A stretch of 64,000 bases of DNA from Cyanophora paradoxa (Eukaryota > Glaucocystophyceae > Cyanophorales > Cyanophoraceae), in contig QPMI01000254.1 in the NCBI GenBank assembly GCA_004431415.1, positions 1 to 64,000 of the forward strand, in the 5' to 3' direction. The translations under genes and the position numbers were made by a program. The stretch's first letter is position 1, and each line of letters starts with the position of its first letter. The notes below the pieces were generated by a model. The model was not told the origin of the DNA. It did not search any database and saw nothing but the letters and a program-made list of their open reading frames with translations. Positions 34,701 through 46,190 of the stretch are shown piece after piece.

Positions 34701-37700
34701 GGGCCCAGCGCCACCCGCACGCGCGGCGCCCCCTCCCCGCCCTGCCGCCAGTCAGCTGGCTCGCCGCTCTGCAGAAAGGAAGGTGGGGGCGGCGCACGGC
34801 GAGGCGGGCGGCGGCCTCGCGGGCGGGGGCCTCGTCGGTGCGGAAGGTGGCGAGGATGCAGAGCTGGGGGACGGCCTCCGCCGCGAGGGCCGCCGTGAGC
34901 GCCAGCGACGCCGAGTCGGCCCAGTGCGAGTCCTCCAGCACCAGCAGCGTCGGCCCCGCGCAGGCGGCGCGCAGGAGGGCGAGGAGCATGGCGGTGAGGT
35001 TCTGGGCGCGCAGCTCGGCCCCCATCTCGTGGACGAGCGGGCCCGCCTCGAAGCGCAGGTCGAGGAGGTCGTTGAGGAGGGCCGCCTTGGGGGCCATCGC
35101 CGCCGGCAGCAGCTCGAGCAGCCGCGCCTCCGCCACCCGCCGCGCGCGCCGCGGCAGCGACGTGTGCGGCGAGGCCTCCGCCGCGGCGGGGGCGTCGGAG
35201 AGGCGGGAGGCGGAGCGGGAGAGGAGGCGGGGGGAGGCCGGGGCGGAGCCGCGCGCGTTGGCGGGCCCCTCGCGGGGCCCCGCGTGGAAGGCGAGGACGT
35301 GGCCCCCACGAGCCCCTTGGAGACCGACTTGGAGCTCCCCGCCGGCCGCAGCGAGCCCGCCGGTGGGAGCGCAGCCGCCGCCGGCGAGAGGGGCGCCGGG
35401 GCCGGCGGCAGCGCGGGGGAGCCGTCGGGGAGGGCGAGGGGCGAGACGGGGTTGGAGACGGCCCCCGGGAGGGTCGGCGGGGGCGTGCGCCCCGCGCGGC
35501 GGGGCGGAGGAGGGGCCGGCGGGGCTCGCCAGGAGGGTGGAGGCGAGGCCGGCGGCGCCGCCGGGGCTGGCGCGGGGGTCGGGGGAGTGCGGGCTGGCCC
35601 CGTCGTGGTGGTCCCCGTGCTCGTCGATGCCGGCGAGGCGCCCCAGGGCGTCGGCGGCGGAGGCGAGCACGGGGCCCACCGAGCCACTCGACGTCGTCCG
35701 CGCAAACCGCAGCGAGCGCACGCGCGCGCCCCGCACGCCGGCCGCCTTCTCCCGCTCCCGCTCGGCGGCCGCGTCGGTCCACGAGTGGACGCTGGTGAAG
35801 CTGGCGTTGCGGGGCAGCTCGGCGCCGGGGCGGGGGCGGGCGGGGCCGGGGGAGGCGAGGGCGTCGAGGGCGGGGAGGGTGTCGCCCTCGGAGCGGAAGA
35901 GGGCGAGGAGGAGGGGCCGCCACTGGAGGTAGGGCGCCCCCCGCTCCATCTCGCTCGCCGCCCCGCACACCACCCGGAAGCCGAGCTCCTCCCCCCGCCG
36001 GCACGCCTCCCGCACCACACGCGACTTCCCTGCGCCGCCTCAGCCGCTGGATCCGGGGCGGGCGGCGGGCGGCGGGGCGGCGGGGCGCGGCGCACCCATG
36101 CCGGCCTCCGCCTCGACGAGGATGAGGCGGCTGGCGGGGGCGGCGCCGGGGGCGGCGCCGGCGCCACCGCCGGCGACGGCGGCGAGGGCGGCGTGGATGG
36201 CCTCGGTCTCCTGGGCGCGCCCGCGCATCACCGCCGCCACCGACTCGAGGCCCCACGCCGCCGTCGACGCCGCCCGCGTCACGTGCCGCGCGCTCGACGC
36301 CACCCGCCGGCCCCGCCGCCGCCGGTTCGCCCGCCCACGGGCGTGAAGAGCCCGCCGTCCGAGCCGCCCGGCGAGCGCAGGCCGTCCGGCATCGGCTCGA
36401 CCGACTCGGCCCGGAGCGCCCCGCGGGGCTCGTCAGCGGGGACCCCCGGGGCCGGCCCCGCCGCCTCCGCCTCGTCGGGGGCGGCGGGCTCCGGGACTTG
36501 GTCTGGGAGCCGCGGCGCTGGCTGTGAGTCCGGGAGGGGCCCCCGGCGCCCTCCGAGGCCGAGGGCCCCGACGCGGTGGAGGCGGGGCGCCCCGGGGCGA
36601 CGTCGGCGCTGGGCCGCCGCCCCGCCCCCAGGCCCTCCAGGCCCATGCTCGAGGGGCCGCCCATCGCCACGCTCATCCGCCGGTCCCGGGGCCGCGTCGG
36701 CATGAAGACCTGGCCCCGCGCGGCGGCGCCCGGTGAGGGGGCGCCGGGGCAAGGGCGGCGGGGCGGGGCGGACCTTGACGGGCTCGGCGATGCCCTTGAG
36801 GGAGAGGGGCGGCAGCTCCTTGTACTTGAAGAGCCTGCGCCCGCGCAAGTCAGCCGAGAGGGAGGCGGATTGGGAAGGGAAGCGGCCGTGGGGCTCGGGC
36901 GCACTTGGCGGTGGCGGCGTGCGTCGTCTCGTCGACGAGGATCTCCTTGCCGGCGCGGCCCATCAGCCGCGCCGCCTTGTTCACCACGGAGCCCACCTGC
37001 CGGGGCCTCAGCGCGGGAGGGAGAGGGGCCGGGCGGGCGGGCGGGCGGGGCGGGCGGGCCATGGCGTATTCGGCGCGGTGGACGGAGGAGGTGTCCCCCA
37101 CGAGGCCGCAGAAGACGCGCCTGCGGGCCAGCGAGCGAGCGCGGGGGTCAGGGGCGGGGGCAGGGGCGGGAGGGGCCGGGCGCAGGGGAGGGCGGGCCCC
37201 GTGCAGATGCCGATGCTGCACTCGAGGTCCATGTCCTCGAGGCGCCGCTTGGCCTCGAGGGCCGTCCCGACGGCCCGCCCCGCGTCGTCCGCGAAGCCGT
37301 GCGCCGTCCCCGGCAGCCCGAAGGCCGCCAGCAGCACGCTCCCCTTGTCGTCCGAGACCACCTGCCCCCGAGGCGAGATCACAGGGCCGCCCTTCTTAGC
37401 CTTCTCCCCCGACCACTTCTTCTTCTTCAGCGCACCTGGCGGAGGCTCCCCTCGTGCTCGGCGAGGGCCCCCTGCACGGCCCGCACCGCCCCGTGCAGCG
37501 CCCCCAGCGCCGGGCGGGGCGCGGGCGCCCCGGGCCCCCCCGCCTCGGCCTCCTGCGCGTCCTCCGCCGCCTCCAGCCCGAAGAGCGCTGCGCCGCCGGC
37601 CGGGGCGCCGCCGTGGGCGCAGGAAGCAGGCACAGATGCAGGGCCCCGCGGGGCGGCGCGGGGGCCGGGCGCACCGATGAAGAGGACGGAGGCGGTGCGG

Positions 37701-39295
37701 TTCTCGGCGAGGAGGAGCTCCGGCTGGCCCCGTACAGCCTCTTCAGCGCCTGCGCGCGCGCGGCCCCGGCGTCAGCGGCGAGGCGGCGGGCGGGCGCGGC
37801 GGGCGGGCGGGCGCGGCGGGGGGCGGCTGCTCGGGGGCGCACGCTGGCGTTGGTGACGTAGCCCTCGAGGGCGGCGCGCACGCGCTCGCGGCGGGCGGCC
37901 TCCATGCCGGCGAGGGCGGCCCCGCGGCGCCAGTCGCGGGGCCGGAGGGCGAGGGCGGGGGCCGGGGGCGGGAGGAACTCCAGCACGCGGTAGAGGGCGT
38001 CGCCGGCCTCCGGGAAGGGCAGCGGCACCGTGTTCTCCCCGTCCTCCGAGAGCAGCACCGCGCGGCAGGCCCCCTCGGGCAGCCGCCCGTACGCCTCCCG
38101 CGTCAGGATCGTCTGCGAGGGCGCCGCCGCCCCCTCCGCCAGCAGGCACGCGCTCAGCGCGGGGCCCGTCACCAGGAACTCCCACCGCCCGCCCTCGCCC
38201 CCCACGTGCGTGCTGCCCGCCTCGTCAGGCGGGGCGCGGCGGGGGCGGGGGCGGGTGCGGGGGCGGGGCGGGGCGGGCGGGCCAGTAGAAGGTGCCGGTG
38301 CCGATGCCGATCTTGACGCGGAGGCCGGGCCCGGCCTCGTCCTGGGGCATCTCGAGGCCGAGGCCGCGGCGCGTCGTGGCCCCCCCGCGCGCCTCGGAGA
38401 GCAAGTCCCCGCGAGAGGCCCGCCGCGCCCCGTAGAGGGTCCCCGCCGCCCCCGAGGCCCCGCCCCGCCCTCCTCCCTCGGCTGCTGCGGCGCGAAGAGC
38501 GCGAGCAGCGGCGCCGGGAGGGCCGCCCAGTCCCGCCCGAGCTCGGCGGGCCGAGGCGGGCGGCGCCGTGCGGCACGTGCAGGCTCGCCGGCGGGCTCAG
38601 CAGCGCCCCGAGTGCGGCGCCGCCAGCGTCTCCGCCGCCGCCCGCCCAGCGACGCCACCGCCTCCTGCGCGGCGCGAGGCTCGAGCGCCGGCGGGCGCGC
38701 GGCGCGGCGGGGGCCGGACCTGGATGGCGGTGGCGGCGGCAAGCGCGCGCAGGACGGCGGTCTCGGGCTCCTCGGTGAAGGAGCAGAGGAGGGCGTCGCC
38801 GAGGAACTTGAGAACGTCGCCCCGGTGCTCGTGCACACACATGATCATCCGTCCAAACAGCCTGCGGAGTGTCACGTGCACCGCAGGCGCAGCGGCGCGC
38901 GGCGGCGGCGACGCCGCAGCCGGCGGGGGCGAGCGGCGTGCGCACTTGTTCATGATGACCGCCACGTCCTCGGGGGAGAGCTTCTCGCTCATCTTCGTGA
39001 AGCCCGAGGTGTCGATGAACACGCTCGCCGCCTCGATGGCCCTCTCCTCCCCGCTCTCCCGAGAAGGCCAGCGGTCCTCCGGAGAGGACATGTAGCGCTC
39101 CAGCACCACGTCCGGCACGAAGCTAACCGCTACAGTGTCTCTGTCTACTGTGTCTCTGTCCACTGTGCTCTGCCGTCGTGCTGACGGGAAGCCGCCGGCG
39201 CCGGGGTTCTCGGACGCCCGGGGGTCGAAGCTAAGCCGCCGTGCCGACAACCCGCCGGGGTCCGGTGCGCGCCTTAAATCTGCTAAAGACGCCAT
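31776..39295 (-). CDS. soluble adenylyl cyclase-type protein (two class III cyclase domains, STAND-type ATPase)
   Basis: Start ATG at 39295. Cyclase domain 1 (about 39100-38740) has SVFIDTSGFTKMSEKL and GDVLKFLGDALLCSF, which supply both metal-binding Asp residues. Domain 2 (about 37400-36900) has LLAAFGLPG, RVFCGLVGDTSS and VGSVVNKAARLM, with the Asn and Arg of the catalytic site; so one full site would form from C1 and C2, making cAMP from ATP. A KGIAEPVKV linker follows. Then an ATPase with Walker A EAEAGMG spliced to KSRVV and Walker B LLVLEDSHWADS, LATFRTDEAP, and a long TPR-like helical region to the stop at 31776. This is the order of mammalian ADCY10-type soluble cyclases. No membrane segment is seen. 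Its first exon and upstream DNA are duplicated at 1044-2077. Confidence 0.93.
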
Positions 39296-39357
39296 CCTAC
39301 CTACAGAGAGTGACCGCTGGCTAACTCACCCTAGCACATGCTATTTCTCACGCAATC

Positions 39358-39535
39358 GGTGAGGTTTGACGGACGAAAGTTTGGACGAAAGTTGAGGTTT
39401 GACGGACGAAAGTTTGGACGAAAGTTGAGGTTTGACGGACGAAAGTTTGGACGAAAGTTGAGGTTTGGACGAAAGTTGGACGAAAGTTGGACGAAAGTTG
39501 GACGAAAGTACTAGTTGGACGAAAGTTGGACGATT
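39358..39535. repeat. GGACGAAAGTT minisatellite, copy 2
   Basis: Same 11-bp and 33-bp units as at 1301-1480, with slightly different unit numbers in the last part. It lies 60-240 bp upstream of the cyclase ATG (minus strand), so it is in that gene's 5' UTR or promoter. Confidence 0.92.
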
Positions 39536-39611
39536 CACGATTGCAGTACCCCTTCACGCCCGCAGAACGGACAGCTGCAGGGCCCTGCGCGAGCCGGCTA
39601 CGCCGACCACG

Positions 39612-40287
39612 CCGGAAAACAGCGCTACAGTGAGCATCCCCGCGCACTGCGCCTTTCAACCCCGCTCACGCCCCGCACGGCCAGCCTCCCGCGAACGACC
39701 AGGAATGAACACGGTGCGATACAAACGAGCACGACCCCCGCTAGCGCACGTATGCTAGCGCTCGCCCCGCCCCGCTCTCGCGCGATCTGGCCCGACGCCA
39801 TCCCGGCTGCTTTCGCATCTGCCCGCTCGATCGACCGCGGTCGCCTCTTGCTTTCGCCTTTGCCCGACTGACGTGCGCCCCTCCCGCCCCCGGCGCCAGA
39901 TCGGCCCCGCCGTCTGGGGTGCCGCCGTCCTGGGGCCCCGCCTCGGGTTCATGAACGAGGGCAACGCGTGCTACGCCATCGCCGTGGTTCACTGCATCGC
40001 CGCCATCCAGACCATCGTCGCCGCCCTCGGCGCCGAGAACTGGCAAGGCGGCGTCGCGGGACAGCTGCGGGAGCTCGTCTTGCAGGCGCGCGGGGCCGGG
40101 GGCGCGGCGCCCCTGGGGAGCTCGAACGCTCGCTAACGAGGCGCAGGTGTGCGAGGGGCGTCCCAACAGGAAGGACGGGTGCCCCCCCAGCGCGCAGGGT
40201 CCTGCGCGCCCCTTCGCCGGGGTTTCGCATGGATCTACACGCGCCCCGCTCTGGCAGGCCACCCAATCCCTCTGTGCGCTCTTCGGC
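39612..40287 (+). pseudogene. ubiquitin-specific protease fragment inside the duplication
   Basis: An exon from about 39899 encodes GFMNEGNACYAIAVVHCIAA, a close match to the catalytic Cys box of USP/UBP deubiquitinases (G-x-x-N-x-G-N-T-C-Y, then LQ-x-L), with Ala for the usual Thr before the Cys. A GC-AG intron (40086-40146) leads to VCEGRPNRKDGC and ATQSLCALFGEQ, where the frame runs into the shared repeat. No His box or rest of the fold is seen downstream. It is a truncated USP head placed inside, or lost from the other copy of, the cyclase-upstream duplication. Confidence 0.6.
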
Positions 40288-40967
40288 GAGCAGCACTCAC
40301 ATTGGGCACCAGTGCGCCCCCTTCGTCTTCGATTTCGCGTGTTTTATATAATGAATTTAATTTCGCGCGCGCGGCGTCGCGCAGGCGATCCGCACGGATT
40401 GCGATGGCCCCAGTACCCCAGCTTCGATCCGACGCGGCGCGATGCGGCTCCACCTTACGCACCTTCGGGAGCGGGGGAGGCCCGGTACCGGTCTCCCGGT
40501 CCGGGGCTCGTTGGGGTTTCGGCCCCCTCGGGCAGCATTCCTCTCCCTTAGGGCCAGTCCGTGGCGGGAACGGGCGAGCCTCCGGGCACGGCCCGCACCT
40601 CTGATCTTCCGATCTTAAGCACGTAGGGTAAGTAGACCTAGGTTTCGATCTCGAGCTTCGGCATTCGATTTCGATTTTCGACGTCGCTTGCCCATCTGAC
40701 TGAGCCCATGGATTCGACCGGCGGCCCACTGCTAGCCAAACAGCTACTAGGGCTAGTCCAGATGTCGTTGGTCGTCTCTGAAATGCATCGGTGTCACGCT
40801 ACCGGTATTCGCGTGCGAAGTTGGTGGCCCTCAGCGAACTAGCTCAGCTAAGCTATCCGGATAAGATTACAAGCTGCTCGCCCGCCCCGTCAACCCACGC
40901 TGCTGACTGCTCCCGGTGCTCCGTCTCCGAGCTTGAAGTCAGAAGAGCAAGCATACCCCTCAGCGAA

Positions 40968-42185
40968 ATGCAGCCACGGGCGCCAGCTTTCTCCCTCGGC
41001 GTCGTTGCAGCGCCACGGCGCGCAATCGAGACATTGCCCTCAAGTGCACTTGGCAGGCTGACCGCCGAGCGGCCGCGACGGCCGCGCCCGCGCCAGCTGC
41101 AGCCGGAGAAGGGCGGCTTTGCGCAGAGGAGCTTCTTCTATGTTGAAGGAAACGCCTACCGGAGTGACGCCAGCCACGGCGAGCGCCCCGAGGCTATGCG
41201 GGTCAGAAAGGGTTTTTTCTGCGACGCACTGCGAGGCGTCTGATTCGGATTGGGCCGGGCAGATCGGAGATGTAGATGAGCGCCGCATTTCCTATCCCTG
41301 GCCGGCCGACACTCTGCTCTCCCACCTGCAGAACGGGTGCGCGGCGCGGCCCCTCGTTTTGTACGCGCGTCCTTTCTGCTGACGCCCTGCAGGATCGTCG
41401 CTTACGAGGAGAGAACGGCATCGACGTCGTCCGCAGATCTCGTCGGGACGCAGCTCTCGAAGGCAGCAGCGAAGGCGGCCGCAGAGGCGCAAGCATCGGA
41501 CGCGCCACCCGCCGGGCCCTCCGCCCCGGCGCAGACGCTTGAGGCGGTGGTCATCAACGCGGCGTTCGCCGTCAAAAGCGCGGACGAGGTAAGCGTGGAG
41601 CTGGCGGCGGAGGAGGCGGCGGACGGGGACGTGGCGAGGGCCCTGGAGCGGTACCTGAGGACGCTGGAGCTGCACCGGGGCGCCGTGGCGCGCTCGTGCA
41701 TCTCGGCGTTCACGACGGGCCTGGACGAGGCCGGCGACATCGGCCTCGACGCCGTCCGCTTCGGCGTCTCCCTCTCCCTCGAGGACGCCGGCGGCCGCGG
41801 CGGCTTCGGCACGGTGCGCGCCGGCTCCCCCGCGCCGCGCCCCTCCTCCTCCGCCGGCGCCGCCTCGGCTGAGCTTTGGGGCTGCGTGCGGGGCAGGTGG
41901 CGCGGCACCTGCGGGGCGTGGCGGTGGACGAGCGCGAGGCCTTCCTCGAGTTCGTCCTCTGCGCGGGGGACGCCCGCCCCACCCTCACCGTCCGCCCCCC
42001 GCCCCCCGCCCCGCTCGCCCCGCCCCGCTGCGCGGCTCACGCGGTGGCGGCAGGTGCTGACGGTGCTCGTGGCGTGCCCGAAGCTCGAGCTGCCGGACCC
42101 GCGCCGCCCGGGCCCCGACTACGAGGCCGAGGTGCTGGCGGCGCTGCGGCGGGCGGCGGCCGGGGCGGCCCCGGGGCGGCGCTAG
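40968..42185 (+). CDS. hypothetical protein
   Basis: Likely ATG at 40968. The first exon ends near 41200 (RSFFYVEGNAYRSDASHGE). An intron (GTCAGA to GGGCAG) joins IGDVDERRISYPWPADTLLS; the next (GTGCGC to CTGCAG, ending 41390) joins IVAYEERTASTSSADLVGTQ. Then EAVVINAAFAVKSADEVSVE and ALERYLRTLELHRGAVARSC, and after two more short introns VARHLRGVAVDEREAFLEFV and VLTVLVACPKLELPDP, with the stop at 42185. Junctions are phase-consistent and local in type. The product is Ala-rich and mostly helical, without membrane segments. I do not recognise it. It could in principle be spliced to the USP fragment upstream, but no USP motif occurs here. Confidence 0.5.
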
Positions 42186-43454
42186 GGCTCGTGGCGCTGC
42201 GGAACGACGTGGAGTACGGCGGGGGCCGCGCCACCTCCACGCCCACGTCCTCTGGCGGCCCCGCGGCGGGCCCACCCGCGCCTCCTCCCAGTGGCTCGCC
42301 CCCTAGCCCGCCCCCGCCCCCGCCCCGGGCCGCCCGCCCCGCTCCACGCCCCGCCGCCCGCCCCCGCCGCCCCTTGTACAGCCCTCCATTCCTTCTCTTC
42401 TTTTTCCTTGCGTTGTTTTCCCTGATCAGTCAGATTGTGTTCAGGCTCGAGCTCCCTGTATAGTGCCCTCTTGTGCCGTCCTCCCGTTTGCCCTTCTACA
42501 GTTGACACCATGGCATGTACAGTCGTTGTAAAATACAGTGAAGTGCAATACTACTAGTAGGCTACGGTAGGCTCAAGCCGCTGACTCAGTGATCATGAGC
42601 GTCGAACTTGGAAGAGAAGGCCGGGCTTCAAGGCTTGATCATGATCGTGCTCAGAAGCCTCAGGGCCTCAAAGCCTCAATTGCAAGTTCCAAGTTCGCGA
42701 TCGTGACTCAGTGAGCCCGAAGCCTTGAATCGAAGCCTTGAAGGCCCCCAGCCTCAGCTGCCGCAGTGCCGCCAGTGCAGAGGGTGGCAGTGGCAGCCCG
42801 GCCAAGCCTTGAACGCTTCCGAAGTTCTCACTGAGTCAGATCGCGAGTAACCGAACTCAAGTCGTTGGCAGCGCGCGGCGGCGGCCTCAGCCTGGCAGGG
42901 CCGTGCCTGGCAGCTCGCGATGATGATGAACCCGCTGGCAGCTCGCCAACTCGGCGATCGCGAGTCGTGATGCCATGGCAGATAAATTCGGCAAATTTAA
43001 ACGATCTCGATCAATTGGGGCATGCTATGCCCCACGGGCATAACAGAAAAAACAATGCTGAGAACGATCGCGATCATCCGATACAACGGCCGGGATGCAT
43101 ATGCTGATATACTTAGCCTAGTAGAGCCTACTGCCTGCTATCTGGCTCCGAGCCTCCTAGGTTGCGAAGTCGATGAAGCTGAGAATAAGCGACTGTGTAA
43201 TATAATTACCGAGCTCTGTGAGGCTGTAGATAACGACGCTGTCCTACCCTAAGCTCAACCCTTCCTAGGCCTAGCGAGCGCGCGCCTAGACGGAAAACCT
43301 TTGCAATCATCACATAATACAAAAAAAAATCCAGATCGCCAGATAGAAACCAGAAAAAGATCAAGGACTAAAGTTACACGATCGGGGCAAACAGCAAGTA
43401 CATTCTGGCGAGAAAGAGAAATGGGGCGAAAGTAGAACGGGCTAGGCGGCTAGG
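42186..43454. other. AT-richer intergenic island
   Basis: The first 280 bp are C-rich (probable 3' UTR). From about 42490 the composition becomes clearly lower in GC, with repeated GAAGCCTTGAA/AAGCCTCA words (42620-42780) and an A9 run near 43322. It lies between two convergent genes. Short open frames (for example 42865-43252) have no recognisable features. Confidence 0.5.
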
Positions 43455-46190
43455 CTAGGCGAGGGGCGGCGGGGCGGGCTCGGCGTCGAGCATTACGGTG
43501 TCGGGCGCCTCGGGGGGCCCCCGGGCGGCGGCCCCGGGGTTCTCGGGCGGGGAGAGGGAGCCCATGCTGGGGCTGACGCTCGCCGAGGCGGGCCCGCTGG
43601 CGCTGGAGTTGTAGGAGGAGGTGAGGACCTGGGCCGAGGCGGGGCGCGCCATCGCGATGGAGCGGGAGTGGAAGGAGAGCGACTCCAGCTCCTGCAGGCC
43701 CGCCGAGGTCGGCGAGTCCGGCGCCGCCGCCCCGCCCCCGCCCCTGCCCCCGCCCCCCCCCGCCGCCGCTGCCGTAGAAGTGGAGCGGGGGCGTGGGGCA
43801 GCTCTCCGCGCTCCCCACGCTGTCGCGCCGCTCCCGCCGGATGCCCTCGATCAGGCGCGAGGTCGCGGAGCGGGCCCCGGCCTCGCGCTTCGCCCGGGGC
43901 GGCCGCTCCCGCTCCGGCGTGGCGGCGCCGAGGTTGGCGAGGCCGGCCGTCTCCGTGGCCGAGGCGACGCGGCGGACGGTGGAGACGGCGGCGGCCTGGC
44001 GGGCGGGTCGGGAGGCGCGGGGCGCGCGGGCCCACCGCCCGGGGAACTCGAACCGCACCTCGGGCAGCATGGGGACCTCGAAGGGCGAGTCGGTGCAGAG
44101 GCGCGGCCGCTGGGCGCGCACGCCGTCCGCCGAGGCCGGCAGCAGGGAGACGAGGGGCGGCACGGGGGCCATGACGGGCGTCGCCGCCTCGTCGGCGAAC
44201 TGGATGCGGAAGAGGTTGTGCACGCGCGACTCGTCGAGGAGCAGCTGGTCGCGCTCGCGGTGGACGAGGAAGACGGAGAGGGGGTGCGTGAAGAGGTCGG
44301 TGGTCGGCTGGAGGGCGGCCCCGGCCTCGGCGTAGAGCATGTGGCCGTGGTAGCTGGGCAGGCGCGTGATCTCCTGGAGGCCCCGGATGCGCTGCACGAG
44401 GCCGCCGCGCGACACGCTGCAGAAGACGTGGAAGACGTGCGCCCGCGGCTTGAAGGAGGCCGGCAGCTTCGGCTCGCGCCCCTCGAAGACGTCGAGGGCG
44501 GCGAGGAAGGGGTCCCAGCTCGTCACGAAGGCGGCGAGGGCCGGCTTGTAGCCCCCCGAGAAGCGCGCCGCGACCTCGAGCATCACGGGCTCGCCGGCCT
44601 CGGAGACCTTGCACTCGAGGTGGCACGGCCCGACCCGCATCCCCACCGCCCCCGCCACCGCCCGCCCGTACTCCGCCAGCCGCCCGAACCGCTCCCCGTC
44701 CGTGCAGTCGCACAGCTCCGCCCGCTGGTACACCGGCACCCCCTGCGCCCCGGCCCGCTCAGCGCGCGCCGCCCGGGGCGCCCCGGGCCTGGAACCCTCG
44801 CACCGCGTCCTCCCGCTTCGTGTACCGCCTGCGGGGGAGCGGTCAAACCGGGAGGAAGGGCCGGGGCGAGGAGAGGGCGGCGGCGCACCAGATGTCGGTG
44901 ACGTGCGTGCCGTGGTCGGGCGTGCACATCATGTTCACCTGTCAGCGTCCGGTCAGCGTCCGGTCAGCCGGCGCACGCGCCCGGAGGGGCCGCCGGCCCC
45001 GCAGGGGGAGCGCACCGCGAACTCGGTCCCCGGGAGGTACTCCTCGACGAGGGCGTAGGGGGCCCGCCGCTTGAACCAGTCCGGCGTGTTGAGCACGTTC
45101 CCCACCGCCGACTCCACCTCCGCCCGCGAGCGGCATATTTTAACCTGCGGCGGCCTCCTCAGCGGGGCGGGGGACTCGGCGCCGGGCCGGAGAGCCGGTC
45201 ACCTGGACGGTGCCGGCGCCGGCGGGGGTCTTGACGACGATGGGCCAGCGGTCCTCGTGCTTCGCCAGGGCCGCAGCCACGTCCAGCTGCGACCTGCATA
45301 CCGAGAAGCGCTGCGCCCGCGCGCCCGCCCGCCCGCGTCAGCGCCCCGACTGCTCGCGTCGGTCACGGCGCGCGCGCGCGCACCGCGCAGCGGAGGCCAG
45401 CGGCCATCGCGGCGACTTTCATCGCGAGTTTATTCCTTCGCGCCCGGAACTGATGGAGCGTGTTGTGGGGCAGCCCCAGCGTCGCGGCGATCTGGCGCGC
45501 GGATCAAATTGCGTTTCTGGAGCGCCACGGCGCGCTTCGCGCGGGCCGGGTTGACGAGCGAACCAGGTCACAAGTGTCCTGTCCCGCGTCGTTGTCAATG
45601 GACGCGCATCCGACGTAGCGGATGTTTTCGGTGATTGCGAGCGCCTGCAGCTGGTCGACGGCCAGCGCCACGCTCGTCGCCCCCAGAACGTGACTGAATC
45701 TCGGCTCCCACGTTTTGAACCACTGCAACACCGCATCGATGTCCAGCGGCCCCTCTTGCCCCCACTGTTGAATCGCCCAGCGCGTGTCAGCTCCTGATGC
45801 GCGCCCGCGCGCAGGGAGAGTGCCGCAGAACAGATTAGCACGCACGTGGCTCTCAAGACGATGCAGGATCAAGGCGACTGCGATGTCCCCTCGCGCCACA
45901 CATCGCGCAATCAATTCAGGGTCTTGAGAGAGAGGGTCCAGGAAGATAAAGGCCCGCCTCGTGCCGTCCCCAGTCTCTTGTCTGACTCCAACTGAATGCT
46001 CGGCGCCGCCTGGCGGGGCCGAACGGAGCGTCAATAACGCCCGGCGCGAGCGGTGCGCGCGGGGGACCGCCGTCGTCAGCCCCGCACGCCGGAGCCATTG
46101 AACGACTAGATCCGTCGAGTACGTGCGTATACACGCACCCGCGACCGGGACCACTCCGACGTCCATGGGCGGGCCGACTCCACTTTCCAT
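43455..46190 (-). CDS. ATP-grasp ligase
   Basis: Exons read from about 46190 (MESGVGPPMDVGVVPV; 46166 also possible) down to the TAG at 43455. The pre-ATP-grasp part holds WEPRFSHVLGATSVALAVDQ and IRYVGCASIDND. The ATP-grasp core follows: IAATLGLPHNTLHQFRARRN, RWPIVVKTPAGAGTVQ (nucleotide-binding Lys), ALVEEYLPGTEFAVRS, NMMCTPDHGTHVTDIW and GPCHLECKVSEAGEPVMLEV with AARFSGGYKPAL (metal-binding Glu and the R-x-x-GG end). Such enzymes join a carboxylate, activated as an acyl phosphate, to an amine or similar group; the L-amino-acid ligase/carbamoyl-phosphate-type branch is closest. The substrate is unknown. The last 200 residues are Ser/Pro-rich. The final exon begins GAGCTGGAGTCG after a G-rich (coding) intron. 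Confidence 0.83.

Larger units (their letters stand above)
39114..40789. repeat. segmental duplication, copy 2 (parent, with insert)
   Basis: Partner of 1044-2077 in direct orientation, 38.07 kb away. It overlaps the first codons of the cyclase gene, its minisatellite and its upstream DNA. It differs mainly by about 0.67 kb (39612-40287) that interrupts the homology between ...GACCACGC and GCAGCACTCACATTGG. Confidence 0.93.

Noticed and set aside
40291-40621. A Pro/Tyr-rich protein (QYPSFDPTRRD) in the duplicated upstream DNA
   Set aside because: The frame differs between the two copies through indels, so it is not conserved as coding.
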